41,564 nt of DNA, taken from contig CAJMRN010000007.1 of NCBI GenBank assembly GCA_905215815.1, forward strand, positions 1 to 41,564. The letters run 5' to 3'. The position numbers were made by a program, and so were the translations under genes. Shown here in pieces: positions 30,794-38,628 of the stretch (positions are counted from its first letter, which is position 1; every line of letters starts with the position of its first letter). The notes beneath the pieces are model-generated. The model searched no databases and was not told the origin of the DNA. It saw nothing but the letters and a program-made list of their open reading frames with translations. The DNA is from an uncultured bacterium (GTDB lineage: Bacteria > Actinomycetota > Coriobacteriia > Coriobacteriales > Coriobacteriaceae).

Positions 30794-31795
30794 TTAGAGG
30801 GTGCTGAGAGCGTGGGTCCAGGCGATGGTGGGGGTCGCACCGTCGAGAACCTCGTTGATGGTGGCGGCCATGCCGGCGAGTAGGCTGTTCTCGCTTACAG
30901 TGAGCGTCTTGTAGCCGCCGGCTCGCATGAGCTCGCGGATCACCACGGCGCCCGCCAAGATCACGCCCGCGCGTTTGGGCTGTACACCCGGTAGAGCGGC
31001 GATGCCGTCCGCATCCAACACAGACATGCGCTCGATAGCGGCCGAAACCTGATCCAGCGAAAGCTCGCGCAGGTGCACAAAGCTCGAATCGTACGGTTCC
31101 AGCTTATGAACGAGCGCCACGAGCGTGGTGACGGTGCCGCCCACGGCGACCAGGCGTTCGGCGCGCTCAAAGTCGCTGGGCAGGCCTTCAAAATAGGCGG
31201 CGAACTGCTCACCTGCCCACGCGGCAGCGGCAGCAAGCTCGCCGTCCGCAGGCGGCAGCGCCGAGAAGAACCGCTCCGTCACGCGGCGACAACCGATGTC
31301 CAGCGAACGCGTGCCCTCCAGCGCAAAGACCCCACGCTCCGGCGCATAGACGCCCGTCGCGAGCTCCGTGGAGCCGCCGCCCGAATCGGCAACAATGATG
31401 CGCTCGCCGGCAAAGTCGTGCGCCACGCCAAAAAATGTCAGGCGCGCCTCAACCTCTCCCGGAATCACTTGCGGTTCGAGCCCCAGATCGCGCAGACCGT
31501 CCAGCAGCAGGGCGGCGTTGGACGCATCACGCGCAGCACTCGTGCACGTGGTGCAGATGCACGCGGCCCCAAAGGCACGCGCCTCGTCCACAAACATGCG
31601 GCATGCGGCGAGCACGCGCTCGACCGCCGCCTCGCAAAAGCAGCCCGTCGCGTCCACGCCCTCGCCCAGATCGGTAATCTCGGTATGCTTGGACGATTCC
31701 ACGATCGCCCCGCCCTCGACCTGCGCTAGCACTAGTCGCGACGACACCGTTCCCAGGTCGATCGCGGCCACCTTATATCGTTTGCAATTTGTCAT
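30794..31795 (-). CDS. Ppx/GppA family phosphatase
   Basis: A 333-residue member of the exopolyphosphatase / pppGpp phosphohydrolase family (ASKHA fold). Seen: phosphate-1 loop AAIDLGTVSSRLVLAQV (residues 10-26) and phosphate-2 loop VADSGGGSTELATGV, plus VGGTVTTLVAL near the adenosine-binding part. About 300-330 residues is the short form common in actinobacteria. Whether it acts on polyphosphate or (p)ppGpp is open. It starts 20 nt after the FtsB-like gene, with AGGGGAG 6 nt before the ATG; the pair is a usual actinobacterial arrangement with eno upstream. Confidence 0.9.
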   Translation of the reverse strand: MTNCKRYKVAAIDLGTVSSRLVLAQVEGGAIVESSKHTEITDLGEGVDATGCFCEAAVERVLAACRMFVDEARAFGAACICTTCTSAARDASNAALLLDGLRDLGLEPQVIPGEVEARLTFFGVAHDFAGERIIVADSGGGSTELATGVYAPERGVFALEGTRSLDIGCRRVTERFFSALPPADGELAAAAAWAGEQFAAYFEGLPSDFERAERLVAVGGTVTTLVALVHKLEPYDSSFVHLRELSLDQVSAAIERMSVLDADGIAALPGVQPKRAGVILAGAVVIRELMRAGGYKTLTVSENSLLAGMAATINEVLDGATPTIAWTHALSTL

Positions 31796-31815
31796 TGCGG
31801 GCTCCCCTCCGGGCG

Positions 31816-32577
31816 CTATTCGCCGTTGGACACGACCGTCTGGCCCTCGACGCCGTTAAATCCAAACAGCATGTCGAGCGTCTGAATGTACCACGGCGCG
31901 TCCTTGCCGACCTCTTCGATCTCCTTGGCCACCTCGCTGGCCTTCTTGGCGTTCGACGACTTCTGGCTCGACGAGGCATCCGAATCGCCGTCCAGGCCCT
32001 GCACTTCAATCCTCTTCTCGCCGGGCATCACCAGGCCCAAGTCCTCGGATGCCGCGTCCTTGATACCCTCCTCCGAGAGCAGCTTGTCGACGCTTTTCTG
32101 CAGCTCGTCGTTGTACTGCTGGCGAATCTCGACCTGCTTGGCCAAGATATCGCTCGAGCGTTTGGCAACGTAGAGGTCGCGCATGGGAAAGTACAGGCTC
32201 ACGAGCACCAGGACGACGACAATGCCAATAAACAGCCCGCGCTGGGGTCCATGGGTAAAGTCGTAGATCGCCTTGACCACCGCGTTGTCGTTGGCGTAGT
32301 GCATGAAGTCCGAGCCCGAAAGACGGCTCGAGGGCCTGGTCGACTTTTCGTGTGTTTGAGCCGAGGGGCGCTGAGCATGCGTCGGACGCGCCGAACGTGG
32401 CGGGCGGTCCGTCGGCATATTCATTTGAGCACGGGGGTGTGAGGCACTTGCCGGACGCTGTGCGCGGCGATCGACGCCGGCGTAGTCGGACCCGCCGAGC
32501 TGCACGGTACCCGCGCGGCAAGGCGACGGCTCGCGCGAGCCGGCGGAATAATACCTGTTGTCGTAAATCTGATCCAT
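31816..32577 (-). CDS. FtsB/DivIC-type septum formation initiator
   Basis: A 253-residue bitopic protein: a 110-residue disordered, Pro/Arg/Ser-rich cytoplasmic N terminus, one membrane helix (GLFIGIVVVLVLVSLYFPM, about 114-132), then a coiled coil (AKRSSDILAKQVEIRQQYNDE and following) and a short extracellular end with LGLVMPGEKRIEV, the hallmark of the FtsB/DivIC family, which joins the FtsL/FtsQ division complex. The N-terminal tail is longer than in E. coli FtsB but usual in actinobacteria. ATG at 32577 has AAGG 5-7 nt upstream. Downstream of eno and upstream of ppx. Confidence 0.85.
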   Translation of the reverse strand: MDQIYDNRYYSAGSREPSPCRAGTVQLGGSDYAGVDRRAQRPASASHPRAQMNMPTDRPPRSARPTHAQRPSAQTHEKSTRPSSRLSGSDFMHYANDNAVVKAIYDFTHGPQRGLFIGIVVVLVLVSLYFPMRDLYVAKRSSDILAKQVEIRQQYNDELQKSVDKLLSEEGIKDAASEDLGLVMPGEKRIEVQGLDGDSDASSSQKSSNAKKASEVAKEIEEVGKDAPWYIQTLDMLFGFNGVEGQTVVSNGE

Positions 32578-32666
32578 GTGCGCCTTGTGCGGTTGAGGTT
32601 TGTTTGCGCTAAGTCCTTTAGTTATAGCACGAGCGCCCGCACCGCTTTCGCCAGCCTTTGCTCGAC

Positions 32667-32700
32667 ATAAAAAAGGCGCTGAGCCGTATGGCCCAGCGCC
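32667..32700 (-). terminator. Terminator after eno
   Basis: GGCGCTGAGCC (32675-32685) and GGCCCAGCGCC (32690-32700) form a stem with one mismatch and a GTAT loop; on the minus strand TTTTTT follows. It separates eno from the ftsB-ppx pair. Confidence 0.88.
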
Positions 32701-32772
32701 CAATGGTGCTCAACAGTGCCCGGCGGAAGCGAGGCGAATCCGAGTCAGCCCCGCCCCCGCACACGCCGCTGC

Positions 32773-34062
32773 CTAGCGAATGTTGTAGAACGCAGACTTG
32801 CCGGCGTAGCGCGCGCTACCCTCGAGCTCGTCCTCGATGCGGACGAGCTGGTTGTACTTGGCAATACGGTCGCTGCGGCACGGGGCGCCCGACTTGATCT
32901 GGCCGGCGTTGACGCCCACGACCAGGTCGGCGATCGTGGAGTCCTCGGTCTCGCCGGAACGGTGGCTCACGATGCAAGCGTAGCCGGCCTCCTTGGCAGT
33001 CTCGATAGCCTCGAGCGACTCGGTGAGCGTGCCAATCTGGTTGACCTTGACCAGGATCGCATTGGCGGCGCCCAGCTCGATGCCCTTCTTGAGGCGCTCG
33101 GTGTTGGTGACGAACAGGTCGTCGCCTACGAGCTGCACCTTATTGCCAATGCGGCGGGTGAGCTCGACCCAGCCGTCCCAGTCCTCCTCGGCCATGCCGT
33201 CCTCGATGGAGATGATGGGATAGGTGTCGACGAGCTTCTCCCAGTAATCGACCATCTGGGCGCTCGTAAACTCAACGCCCTCGCCCTTGAGCTCGTACAT
33301 GCCGGTCTCGGCGTTGTAGAACTCGGTGGACGCCGGGTCCATGGCGTACATGAAGTCGACGCCGGGCTTAAAGCCAGCCTTCTCGACGGCCTTGGTAATG
33401 TACTCGAACGGCTCGGCATTGGTCTTGAGGTTGGGGGCAAAGCCGCCCTCGTCGCCCACGCCGCCGCCAAGGCCGGCCTCGTGCAACACGCCCTTGAGGG
33501 TGTGGTAGACCTCGGCGCACCAGCGCAGGCCCTCGGCAAAGCTCGGAGCACCCACGGGCATAATCATGAACTCCTGGAAGTCAACGTTGTTATCGGCATG
33601 CACGCCGCCGTTGAGGATGTTCATCATGGGCGTGGGCAGCAGATGAGCGTTGACGCCGCCCAGGTACTGGTACAGCGACAGGCCCGCCGACTCTGCCGCA
33701 GCGCGGGCAACGGCCAGCGACACGCCCAGAATGGCGTTGGCGCCGAGCTTGGTTTTGTTGGGCGTACCGTCCGCAGCGATCAACGCGGCATCGACAGCGC
33801 GCTGGTCGAAGGCGTCGAGGCCCACGACGGCATCGGCACACTCGTTGTTGACGTGCTCGACGGCCAGCAAGACGCCCTTGCCCAGGTAGCGACCCTTGTC
33901 GCCGTCGCGCAGCTCACATGCCTCAAAGGCGCCGGTCGAAGCGCCCGAAGGCACCATCGCGCGGCCGAAGCTGCCGTCCTCGAGCACGACCTCGACCTCT
34001 ACGGTGGGGTTGCCGCGGCTGTCGAGTACCTCGCGACCGTAGACGTCCAAAATATCGCTCAT
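32773..34062 (-). CDS. eno: Enolase
   Basis: A 429-residue glycolytic enzyme that converts 2-phosphoglycerate to phosphoenolpyruvate. Motifs: GREVLDSRGNPTVEVEV at the start, SGASTGAFEA (mobile loop), the metal ligands in SIEDGMAEEDWDGW and LVGDDLFVTN, and the signature ILVKVNQIGTLTE followed by SHRSGETED. Length is normal. GGGAG lies 6 nt upstream of the ATG. Monocistronic, with its own promoter and terminator. Confidence 0.97.
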   Translation of the reverse strand: MSDILDVYGREVLDSRGNPTVEVEVVLEDGSFGRAMVPSGASTGAFEACELRDGDKGRYLGKGVLLAVEHVNNECADAVVGLDAFDQRAVDAALIAADGTPNKTKLGANAILGVSLAVARAAAESAGLSLYQYLGGVNAHLLPTPMMNILNGGVHADNNVDFQEFMIMPVGAPSFAEGLRWCAEVYHTLKGVLHEAGLGGGVGDEGGFAPNLKTNAEPFEYITKAVEKAGFKPGVDFMYAMDPASTEFYNAETGMYELKGEGVEFTSAQMVDYWEKLVDTYPIISIEDGMAEEDWDGWVELTRRIGNKVQLVGDDLFVTNTERLKKGIELGAANAILVKVNQIGTLTESLEAIETAKEAGYACIVSHRSGETEDSTIADLVVGVNAGQIKSGAPCRSDRIAKYNQLVRIEDELEGSARYAGKSAFYNIR

Positions 34063-34135
34063 GTTGTCTCCCTCTCACTTGGAAACGTAGTTGATGCAAG
34101 CGACTGGCCGACTGTGCACCATCGGTGAGCCTCCG

Positions 34136-34191
34136 TAAGTTAGCCATGTCGCACTTTTTGCATTATGCCCTAAGTTAGCCGAGGGATACAA
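34136..34191 (-). promoter_or_regulatory. eno promoter with repeated operator-like site
   Basis: On the minus strand TTGTAT (34186-34191) and CATAAT (34162-34167) are separated by 18 nt. A 10-bp direct repeat TAAGTTAGCC occurs at 34171-34180, inside the spacer, and at 34136-34145, just after the expected transcription start; the two are 35 bp apart. The arrangement suggests binding of a regulator at two sites. Confidence 0.55.
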
Positions 34192-34204
34192 TTGTTTTTC
34201 GAAA

Positions 34205-34243
34205 AATTAGCAGGAACGACAAGGCATGTCAGCCCGTCGTTCC
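34205..34243 (-). terminator. Terminator after mazG
   Basis: GGAACGAC (34213-34220) and GTCGTTCC (34236-34243) with a 15-nt loop; on the minus strand the tail is TGCTAATTTTTC. It lies 8 nt beyond the mazG stop. Confidence 0.75.
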
Positions 34244-34250
34244 CGCAGTC

Positions 34251-35111
34251 TTACTCCTCTGCCTTGGCAGCATCCCAGAGGTCGTTGAGGCCGTGGGTCG
34301 AAAGCTCGGCAAGATCAACATGGGCATCGGCCGCCATCTGCTCCATCGCAGCCCAGCGACGGCGAAACTTGGCCGTGCTCGCGCGCAGGGCGCTCTCGGC
34401 GTCGATGCCCTCTTTGCGCGCAACGTTGACCAGGGCAAAGAGCAGGTCGCCAAACTCCATCTCGCGCTCGGGCGAGCCGGGCTCCTCGGCCTCAAACTCG
34501 GCACGCTCCTCGGCGACCTCGTCCCACACATCCTGGACCGTCTCCCACTCAAAGCCCACGGCAGCCGCCTTGCGCGACACCTTCTGCGCCTGCATCAGCG
34601 CCGGCAGATGCGTGGGCACGCCGTCGAGCAGGCCCTCGGGCGCGGCCTCGCCCGCCGCCACGGCCTTGTCCTTGGCGGCCTTCTCGGCAAGCTTAACCTC
34701 GTCCCAGATCTTGAGCACCTCGTCGGAGCTATCAGCATCCGCATCGCCAAACACGTGCGGGTGGCGGCGGATGAGCTTGGCGTCGATATCGCGCGCCACG
34801 TCGGCCAGCGTAAACTCACCGGCATCCGCCGCAATCTGTGCATGCAGTACGACCTGCATGAGCACGTCGCCCAGCTCCTCGCGCAGGTGAACCGCGTCGT
34901 CGGCCTCGATGCAGTCGAGCGCCTCGTAGGCCTCCTCGATCATGTTCTTGCCAATGCTGCGGTGCGTCTGCTCGCGGTCCCACGGGCAGCCGTCGGGCTG
35001 ACGCAGGCGCCAGATGGTCTGCACCAGATGCTGCAGCTCGGCCGACGCGTCGACCAGCGTGGACAGGTCGCGCGAACCCTCGGCATTTTGATGAGCCATA
35101 TGCTCGGGCAT
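34251..35111 (-). CDS. mazG: Nucleoside triphosphate pyrophosphohydrolase MazG
   Basis: A 286-residue enzyme with two MazG domains that hydrolyses (d)NTPs to NMP and pyrophosphate. First domain: CPWDREQTHRSI, then EEAYEALD and LREELGDVLMQ, the E-x-x-E...E-x-x-D metal set. Second domain: GFEWETVQDVWDEVAEERAE with EMEFGDLLFALVN. Between them is an Ala/Lys-rich stretch. ATG at 35111 has GGAGGAGG about 6 nt upstream. It starts 2 nt after the stop of the YfcE-type phosphodiesterase gene and is surely co-transcribed with it. Confidence 0.93.
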   Translation of the reverse strand: MPEHMAHQNAEGSRDLSTLVDASAELQHLVQTIWRLRQPDGCPWDREQTHRSIGKNMIEEAYEALDCIEADDAVHLREELGDVLMQVVLHAQIAADAGEFTLADVARDIDAKLIRRHPHVFGDADADSSDEVLKIWDEVKLAEKAAKDKAVAAGEAAPEGLLDGVPTHLPALMQAQKVSRKAAAVGFEWETVQDVWDEVAEERAEFEAEEPGSPEREMEFGDLLFALVNVARKEGIDAESALRASTAKFRRRWAAMEQMAADAHVDLAELSTHGLNDLWDAAKAEE

Positions 35112-35113
35112 GG

Positions 35114-35662
35114 TTAGTCCTCCTCCATGATCACGTGGCAGAACGCGCCGCCCTCGTAGATACCGTAGCTGTGCGAGCCGTCCTTGGGAATGCTCACGCT
35201 GCCGGGGTTGAAGAGCCACAGGCCCGGGTGCGCGGTGCTTTCCTCGTTAACCTTGATGTGCGTGTGGCCGTAGACGAGCGCGGAGCCATGGGGCAGCGCG
35301 GGCGCGTGGTCGACACTGTTGTGCATGCCGGCGCCAAAAACGTGGCCGTGCGTCAGGAACAGCTCGCGGCCGGTCTCGTCGAACAACGTGGCGTAGTCGG
35401 CCATGACGGGAAAGTCGAGGACCATCTGGTCGACCTCGGCGTCGCAGTTGCCGCGCACCGCGATGATGCGGTCGGCCAGGGCGTTGAGCAGCGGAATCAC
35501 GCGCTTGGGGGCGTAGTCGCGCGGCAGGTCGTTGCGCGGGCCGTGGTAGAGCAGGTCGCCCAGCAGGACGATGCGGTCGGGTTGCTCGGACTCGATGGCG
35601 GCGCAGAGGCGCTCGGTCCAGTATGCCGAGCCGTGGATGTCGGAGGCGATAAGGTATTTCAT
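35114..35662 (-). CDS. yfcE: YfcE/MJ0936-type phosphodiesterase
   Basis: A 182-residue metallophosphoesterase: DIHGS (residues 8-12), GDLLYHGPRND, RGNCDAEVD, LTHGHVFG and YGHTHI form the two-metal site. The NC-D variant of the usual NHD motif is the mark of the YfcE group, whose members hydrolyse phosphodiesters with artificial substrates; the natural substrate is unclear. AAAGGA precedes the ATG. First gene of an operon with mazG. Confidence 0.9.
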   Translation of the reverse strand: MKYLIASDIHGSAYWTERLCAAIESEQPDRIVLLGDLLYHGPRNDLPRDYAPKRVIPLLNALADRIIAVRGNCDAEVDQMVLDFPVMADYATLFDETGRELFLTHGHVFGAGMHNSVDHAPALPHGSALVYGHTHIKVNEESTAHPGLWLFNPGSVSIPKDGSHSYGIYEGGAFCHVIMEED

Positions 35663-35720
35663 GGGGAGTCCTTTCGGGGTGGGGTTGATATGGCCGGGCG
35701 CGGCGCGTCACTCGCCCGCA

Positions 35721-36206
35721 TCACTCAAATCGCAACGCCGCGGCTTGGGCCGCTTGCATCACGCGCTGGAGCGGCACGTCGTGCTCGCGGGCAAGACGGG
35801 CGCAGTCCTCGTACTCGGGCGCCGCGCGCTCGCTGCCGTCGGGCAGGGTGGCTACCTTGACGGATACCTCGCCCCATGGCGTCGCCACGCGCTCAAAGCG
35901 GCGTGGTAGGCAAACGCGCTCCATAACCTGGCGGCGGATGGCATTGGTCGTGGTTTCCAAAAAGATAATCGTCTGCAGGCGCTCGATATCCTCGTGGGTG
36001 CAGATTACCTGCAGCTGCCAGCCGGGACGGCCCTTCTTGCAATAGAGGGGTAGCCAATGCACCTCGCGCGCACCGGCCTCGCGCAGGCGGTCGGCGGCGT
36101 AGGCGAGCACCTCGGGCGACGCGTCGTCGATATCGCATTCCAGTTTGACGATGGTCTCGGGCGCATCGGTCTCGCGGGACAGCGGAGATTTGCTATCGCA
36201 TGGCAT
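35721..36206 (-). CDS. Stand-alone LarC2-like (DUF111 C-terminal) protein
   Basis: A 161-residue protein equal to the C-terminal half of LarC, the CTP-dependent nickel insertase that builds the nickel-pincer cofactor of lactate racemase. Seen: KLECDIDDASPEVLAYAADR, GAREVHWLPLYCKKGRPGWQLQVI (here in outline, the K-K-G-R-P-G motif binds phosphates) and ATPWGEVSVKVATLPDG near the end. The N-terminal LarC1 domain is missing, and no larA, larB or larE is nearby. ATG at 36206 has AAAGGAG 9 nt upstream. It may be a remnant, a subunit with LarC1 encoded elsewhere, or a protein with another role. Confidence 0.75.
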   Translation of the reverse strand: MPCDSKSPLSRETDAPETIVKLECDIDDASPEVLAYAADRLREAGAREVHWLPLYCKKGRPGWQLQVICTHEDIERLQTIIFLETTTNAIRRQVMERVCLPRRFERVATPWGEVSVKVATLPDGSERAAPEYEDCARLAREHDVPLQRVMQAAQAAALRFE

Positions 36207-36244
36207 ACGGTCCGGCTCCTTTCCGCACGGGCTCGTTTTGTTCA

Positions 36245-36449
36245 TCCAAACGCTAGCACATCGCGGACGACGTGGATGTGGCGGAGCGCGATGAACGCGA
36301 TTTTCCTTGTCCGCAAGAAACCGACACTCCACCGCCTCAGCCAAACATGTGCATCAACCTCCAAACACGTCATTTTTTTGCAGCTATTGGAGGCTGATGT
36401 ACATGTTTTGACACGGGGCCGATGCTGCGTGGCGACCCCCGCACGCGAC
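36245..36449. other. Gap between LarC2 gene and PHP remnant
   Basis: No supported gene. The stretch contains a short inverted pair ACATGT/ACATGT and a T7 run (36371-36377), but no terminator stem belonging to a gene. Confidence 0.35.
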
Positions 36450-36719
36450 CCACCTTTCCAGTCGATTTCGGTCCCCGGTGCGCTCGCCGCATCGGGGGCT
36501 GCACCGCGCAAGGGCTTGGACGACTACTATCCCGCGACCGGGCTACTGCGTTGCTTTGCCCATGCCGAGGTGCCGATTACCTTTGGCTCGGACGCGCACC
36601 GTGCCTGCGATATTTGCTGGAACATCCGCGAGGCCCAGGCCCACGCCTACAACTGCGGTTATCGAACCTTCGACATCCCCCACCTCACCGGAGAATGGGA
36701 ACTCACACCCCTCGCCTAG
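36450..36719 (+). pseudogene. 3' remnant of a PHP-domain (histidinol) phosphatase
   Basis: The plus-strand frame ending at TAG 36717-36719 reads GLDDYYPATGLLRCFAHAEV, then PITFGSDAHRACDICWNIRE and AHAYNCGYRTFDI. The yPs...G-V-P-I-T-x-G-S-D-A-H motif with the following Y-G-[FY] strand is that of the C-terminal part of PHP-type histidinol phosphatases. The first two-thirds of the gene are missing and there is no start or ribosome site at the break (somewhere near 36450-36500). Confidence 0.65.
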
Positions 36720-36730
36720 CCATCCCTTCA

Positions 36731-36757
36731 TAAGTTGCGGTGAAATAGGGATTGTTT
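36731..36757 (+). repeat. Solo arm of the TAAGCTGCGGTG repeat
   Basis: TAAGTTGCGGTGAAATAG and the following GGATTGTTT match the left arm of the palindrome at 30722-30792 with a few changes. The opposite arm is absent. It follows the PHP remnant directly, which suggests recombination near the repeat. Confidence 0.5.
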
Positions 36758-36774
36758 GAGGTGCAGTTAGTCAT

Positions 36775-37020
36775 TCACACTTAAAACCGTTTGACCAAAA
36801 AAGAATACCGCTGACCGAAATGGAAAGATGGTAACAGCGAAATAGATTAGTCGCACTTGTTTTTAAGAACCGTTTGTTCCAGCCCGCCCTGTTTGCAAAC
36901 ACCCCAACTATCATGAAATCCGTAAACAGAGGCGACATCAACACCTGACGCCGGCAAGTATGCGAGTGTCGTCTCTGCCTAAGGGGCAAGCCCCCGAGAT
37001 TAGTTAGGAGAGGGGAAGAG
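36775..37020 (+). promoter_or_regulatory. Control region of the alpha-glucoside operon
   Basis: An AT-rich leader of about 245 nt. AACCGTTTG occurs twice (36785-36793 and 36868-36876), the second inside GAACCGTTTGTTC, an inverted repeat; GTTTGCAAAC (36891-36900) is a perfect 10-bp palindrome. These are candidate sites for the RpiR regulator or for CcpA-like control. No clear -35/-10 pair. GGAGAGGGG precedes the ATG at 37021. Confidence 0.45.
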
Positions 37021-38583
37021 ATGGATAAAGTCAAAACGGCCTTCCAGAACTTTGGCCGCGTTATCGTCGACCCTATTTTGTACCTTTCGGTAACGGGCAT
37101 CATTTTGGCCATCGCCACGGTATGCTCGCTCGGCAGCGGAGTTGTCGCAGATCTGGGCACGCTGCTCTCCGCGGCAACCAACTCCGCGGTGATCGGCAAC
37201 CTGCCGGTGATTTTCGCAGTCGGCCTAACGGCAGGCTTCGCAAAGAAGCAAAAATCCAACGCGGCAGTGTTTGGACTTATTAGTTACCTCATGTTCCTGT
37301 ATGTCAACAACGCCTACCTGACGCTCACCGATCAGCTGGCAAAAGCCGGCGCGATGGGTCTGTATGGCACTGGCCAGGCAACGGTACTGGATCTTCAAGT
37401 TACCGATGTCAACGTCTTCGGCGGCGTGCTCATCGGATGCTTCTGCGGTTGGCTCTATAACAAACTGATCGACGTAAAGGTATCGGACTATATCCGGATT
37501 TACGGCGGACCCCGCCTGGCCCTTCTGGCGATGATTCCGCTGAGCATTGTCTTCGGCATCGGAGCGACTATCGTGTGGCCCCCTATCGCCAGCGCCATCA
37601 GCAGCGCGTCTTCATTCATCGCAGCCTCGGGTGGTCTGGGCGTTTTCATTTACGGCTTCCTGAACCGCGTCCTCGTACCTCTCGGCATGCACCACTTTAT
37701 GTGGATGCCGTTTGACTACTCCGCGATTGGCGGCACGGCGGTCGTCGCCGGCCAGAGTGTTTCCGGCGCAGCAAACATCTTCTATGCCGAGCTTCCCCAT
37801 ATCGCCGACGGATCCCTCACCACAGTCGACCCCTCTGTCCGCTTTGCCATGTTCGGCTTTGGCAAGGAATTCGTAACCCTTGGAACCGTGCTCGCAATGA
37901 TTGCAACCTCCCGTCCGGAGAATCGAAAAGCTGTCGCAGCCATGCTGGTGCCCATTTACATCACCGCCATGCTCTCCGGCATCACTGAGCCGCTCGACTT
38001 CATGATCCTGTTCGCGTCTCCGATTCTCTGGGTTGCCTACAGCCTGTTCTACGGACTGGGCGAGATGCTCCTGTTTGTCCTGGGAGTCCGCTTGCTTAAC
38101 ATGTACGGTGGCATCGAGCTGCTCACGCTCGGCCTGCCTTTGCCAATGGGCGTCACCAAGTTCCCGATTTACATCGTCTTGGGCATCGTGTTTGCCGCCG
38201 TTTCGTTCATCGTTCTGGCGATGGTGATTAAGAAACTCAACCTCATGACGCCCGGCCGTTCCGCAGAGTGGTCTGCAGAGGTCTCCGGAGACAACAATGC
38301 TCTCGAGTCCTCCGGAACTCCGGAAGTCGACGCAAAACAGCAGGAGATGGTGCAGAACATCATCAACGGCCTTGGCGGCAAGGACAATATCAACACCATG
38401 GGCTGCTGCATGACTCGTCTCCGTGTCGAAGTCAAAGATCCCGACAAGGTCAACGAAGAGACCATCAAGAAGGCTATCGACAAGGGCCTGTTTAAGAACG
38501 GCACCAATGTCCAAATTGTCGTGGGAACCAACGTGCACTCCGTCTACGACCTGCTGCGTCCCATCCTTAATCTGGAAGATTAA
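37021..38583 (+). CDS. PTS EIICB, alpha-glucoside (maltose-type) family
   Basis: A 520-residue transporter of the glucose-glucoside PTS superfamily. The IIC part (about residues 1-400) has around ten membrane helices with the substrate-site motifs MHHFMWMPFDY and SGITEPLDFMILF. A linker leads to the IIB domain (about 440-520), whose phosphocysteine is Cys463 in MGCCMTRLRVEV. Family members bring in maltose or other alpha-glucosides as the 6-phosphate. No IIA is present, so one must be borrowed, as in the Bacillus MalP (GlvC) system. Followed by a small membrane protein and a GH4 enzyme. GGAGAGGGG precedes the ATG. Confidence 0.92.
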   Translation: MDKVKTAFQNFGRVIVDPILYLSVTGIILAIATVCSLGSGVVADLGTLLSAATNSAVIGNLPVIFAVGLTAGFAKKQKSNAAVFGLISYLMFLYVNNAYLTLTDQLAKAGAMGLYGTGQATVLDLQVTDVNVFGGVLIGCFCGWLYNKLIDVKVSDYIRIYGGPRLALLAMIPLSIVFGIGATIVWPPIASAISSASSFIAASGGLGVFIYGFLNRVLVPLGMHHFMWMPFDYSAIGGTAVVAGQSVSGAANIFYAELPHIADGSLTTVDPSVRFAMFGFGKEFVTLGTVLAMIATSRPENRKAVAAMLVPIYITAMLSGITEPLDFMILFASPILWVAYSLFYGLGEMLLFVLGVRLLNMYGGIELLTLGLPLPMGVTKFPIYIVLGIVFAAVSFIVLAMVIKKLNLMTPGRSAEWSAEVSGDNNALESSGTPEVDAKQQEMVQNIINGLGGKDNINTMGCCMTRLRVEVKDPDKVNEETIKKAIDKGLFKNGTNVQIVVGTNVHSVYDLLRPILNLED

Positions 38584-38591
38584 CAGTCGCT

Positions 38592-38619
38592 TAAGCGATA
38601 AGCGATAAGCGATAAGCGA
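38592..38619. repeat. Four tandem TAAGCGA units
   Basis: Four exact copies of the 7-bp TAAGCGA lie between the EIICB stop and the small membrane protein gene. The last unit runs into the ribosome site GAGGAG, 9 nt before the ATG at 38629. Copy number could vary by slippage and change the spacer. Confidence 0.85.
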
Positions 38620-38628
38620 GGAGACCTC

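Noticed and set aside
32716..34128. 470-codon open frame opposite eno
   Set aside because: Shadow of enolase.
36771..37259. 162-codon minus-strand frame before the EIICB gene
   Set aside because: It runs antisense into the start of the EIICB gene, has no ribosome site and no known features.
38592..38619. Possible CRISPR or iteron
   Set aside because: The unit is 7 bp without spacers, and there is no replication gene nearby.
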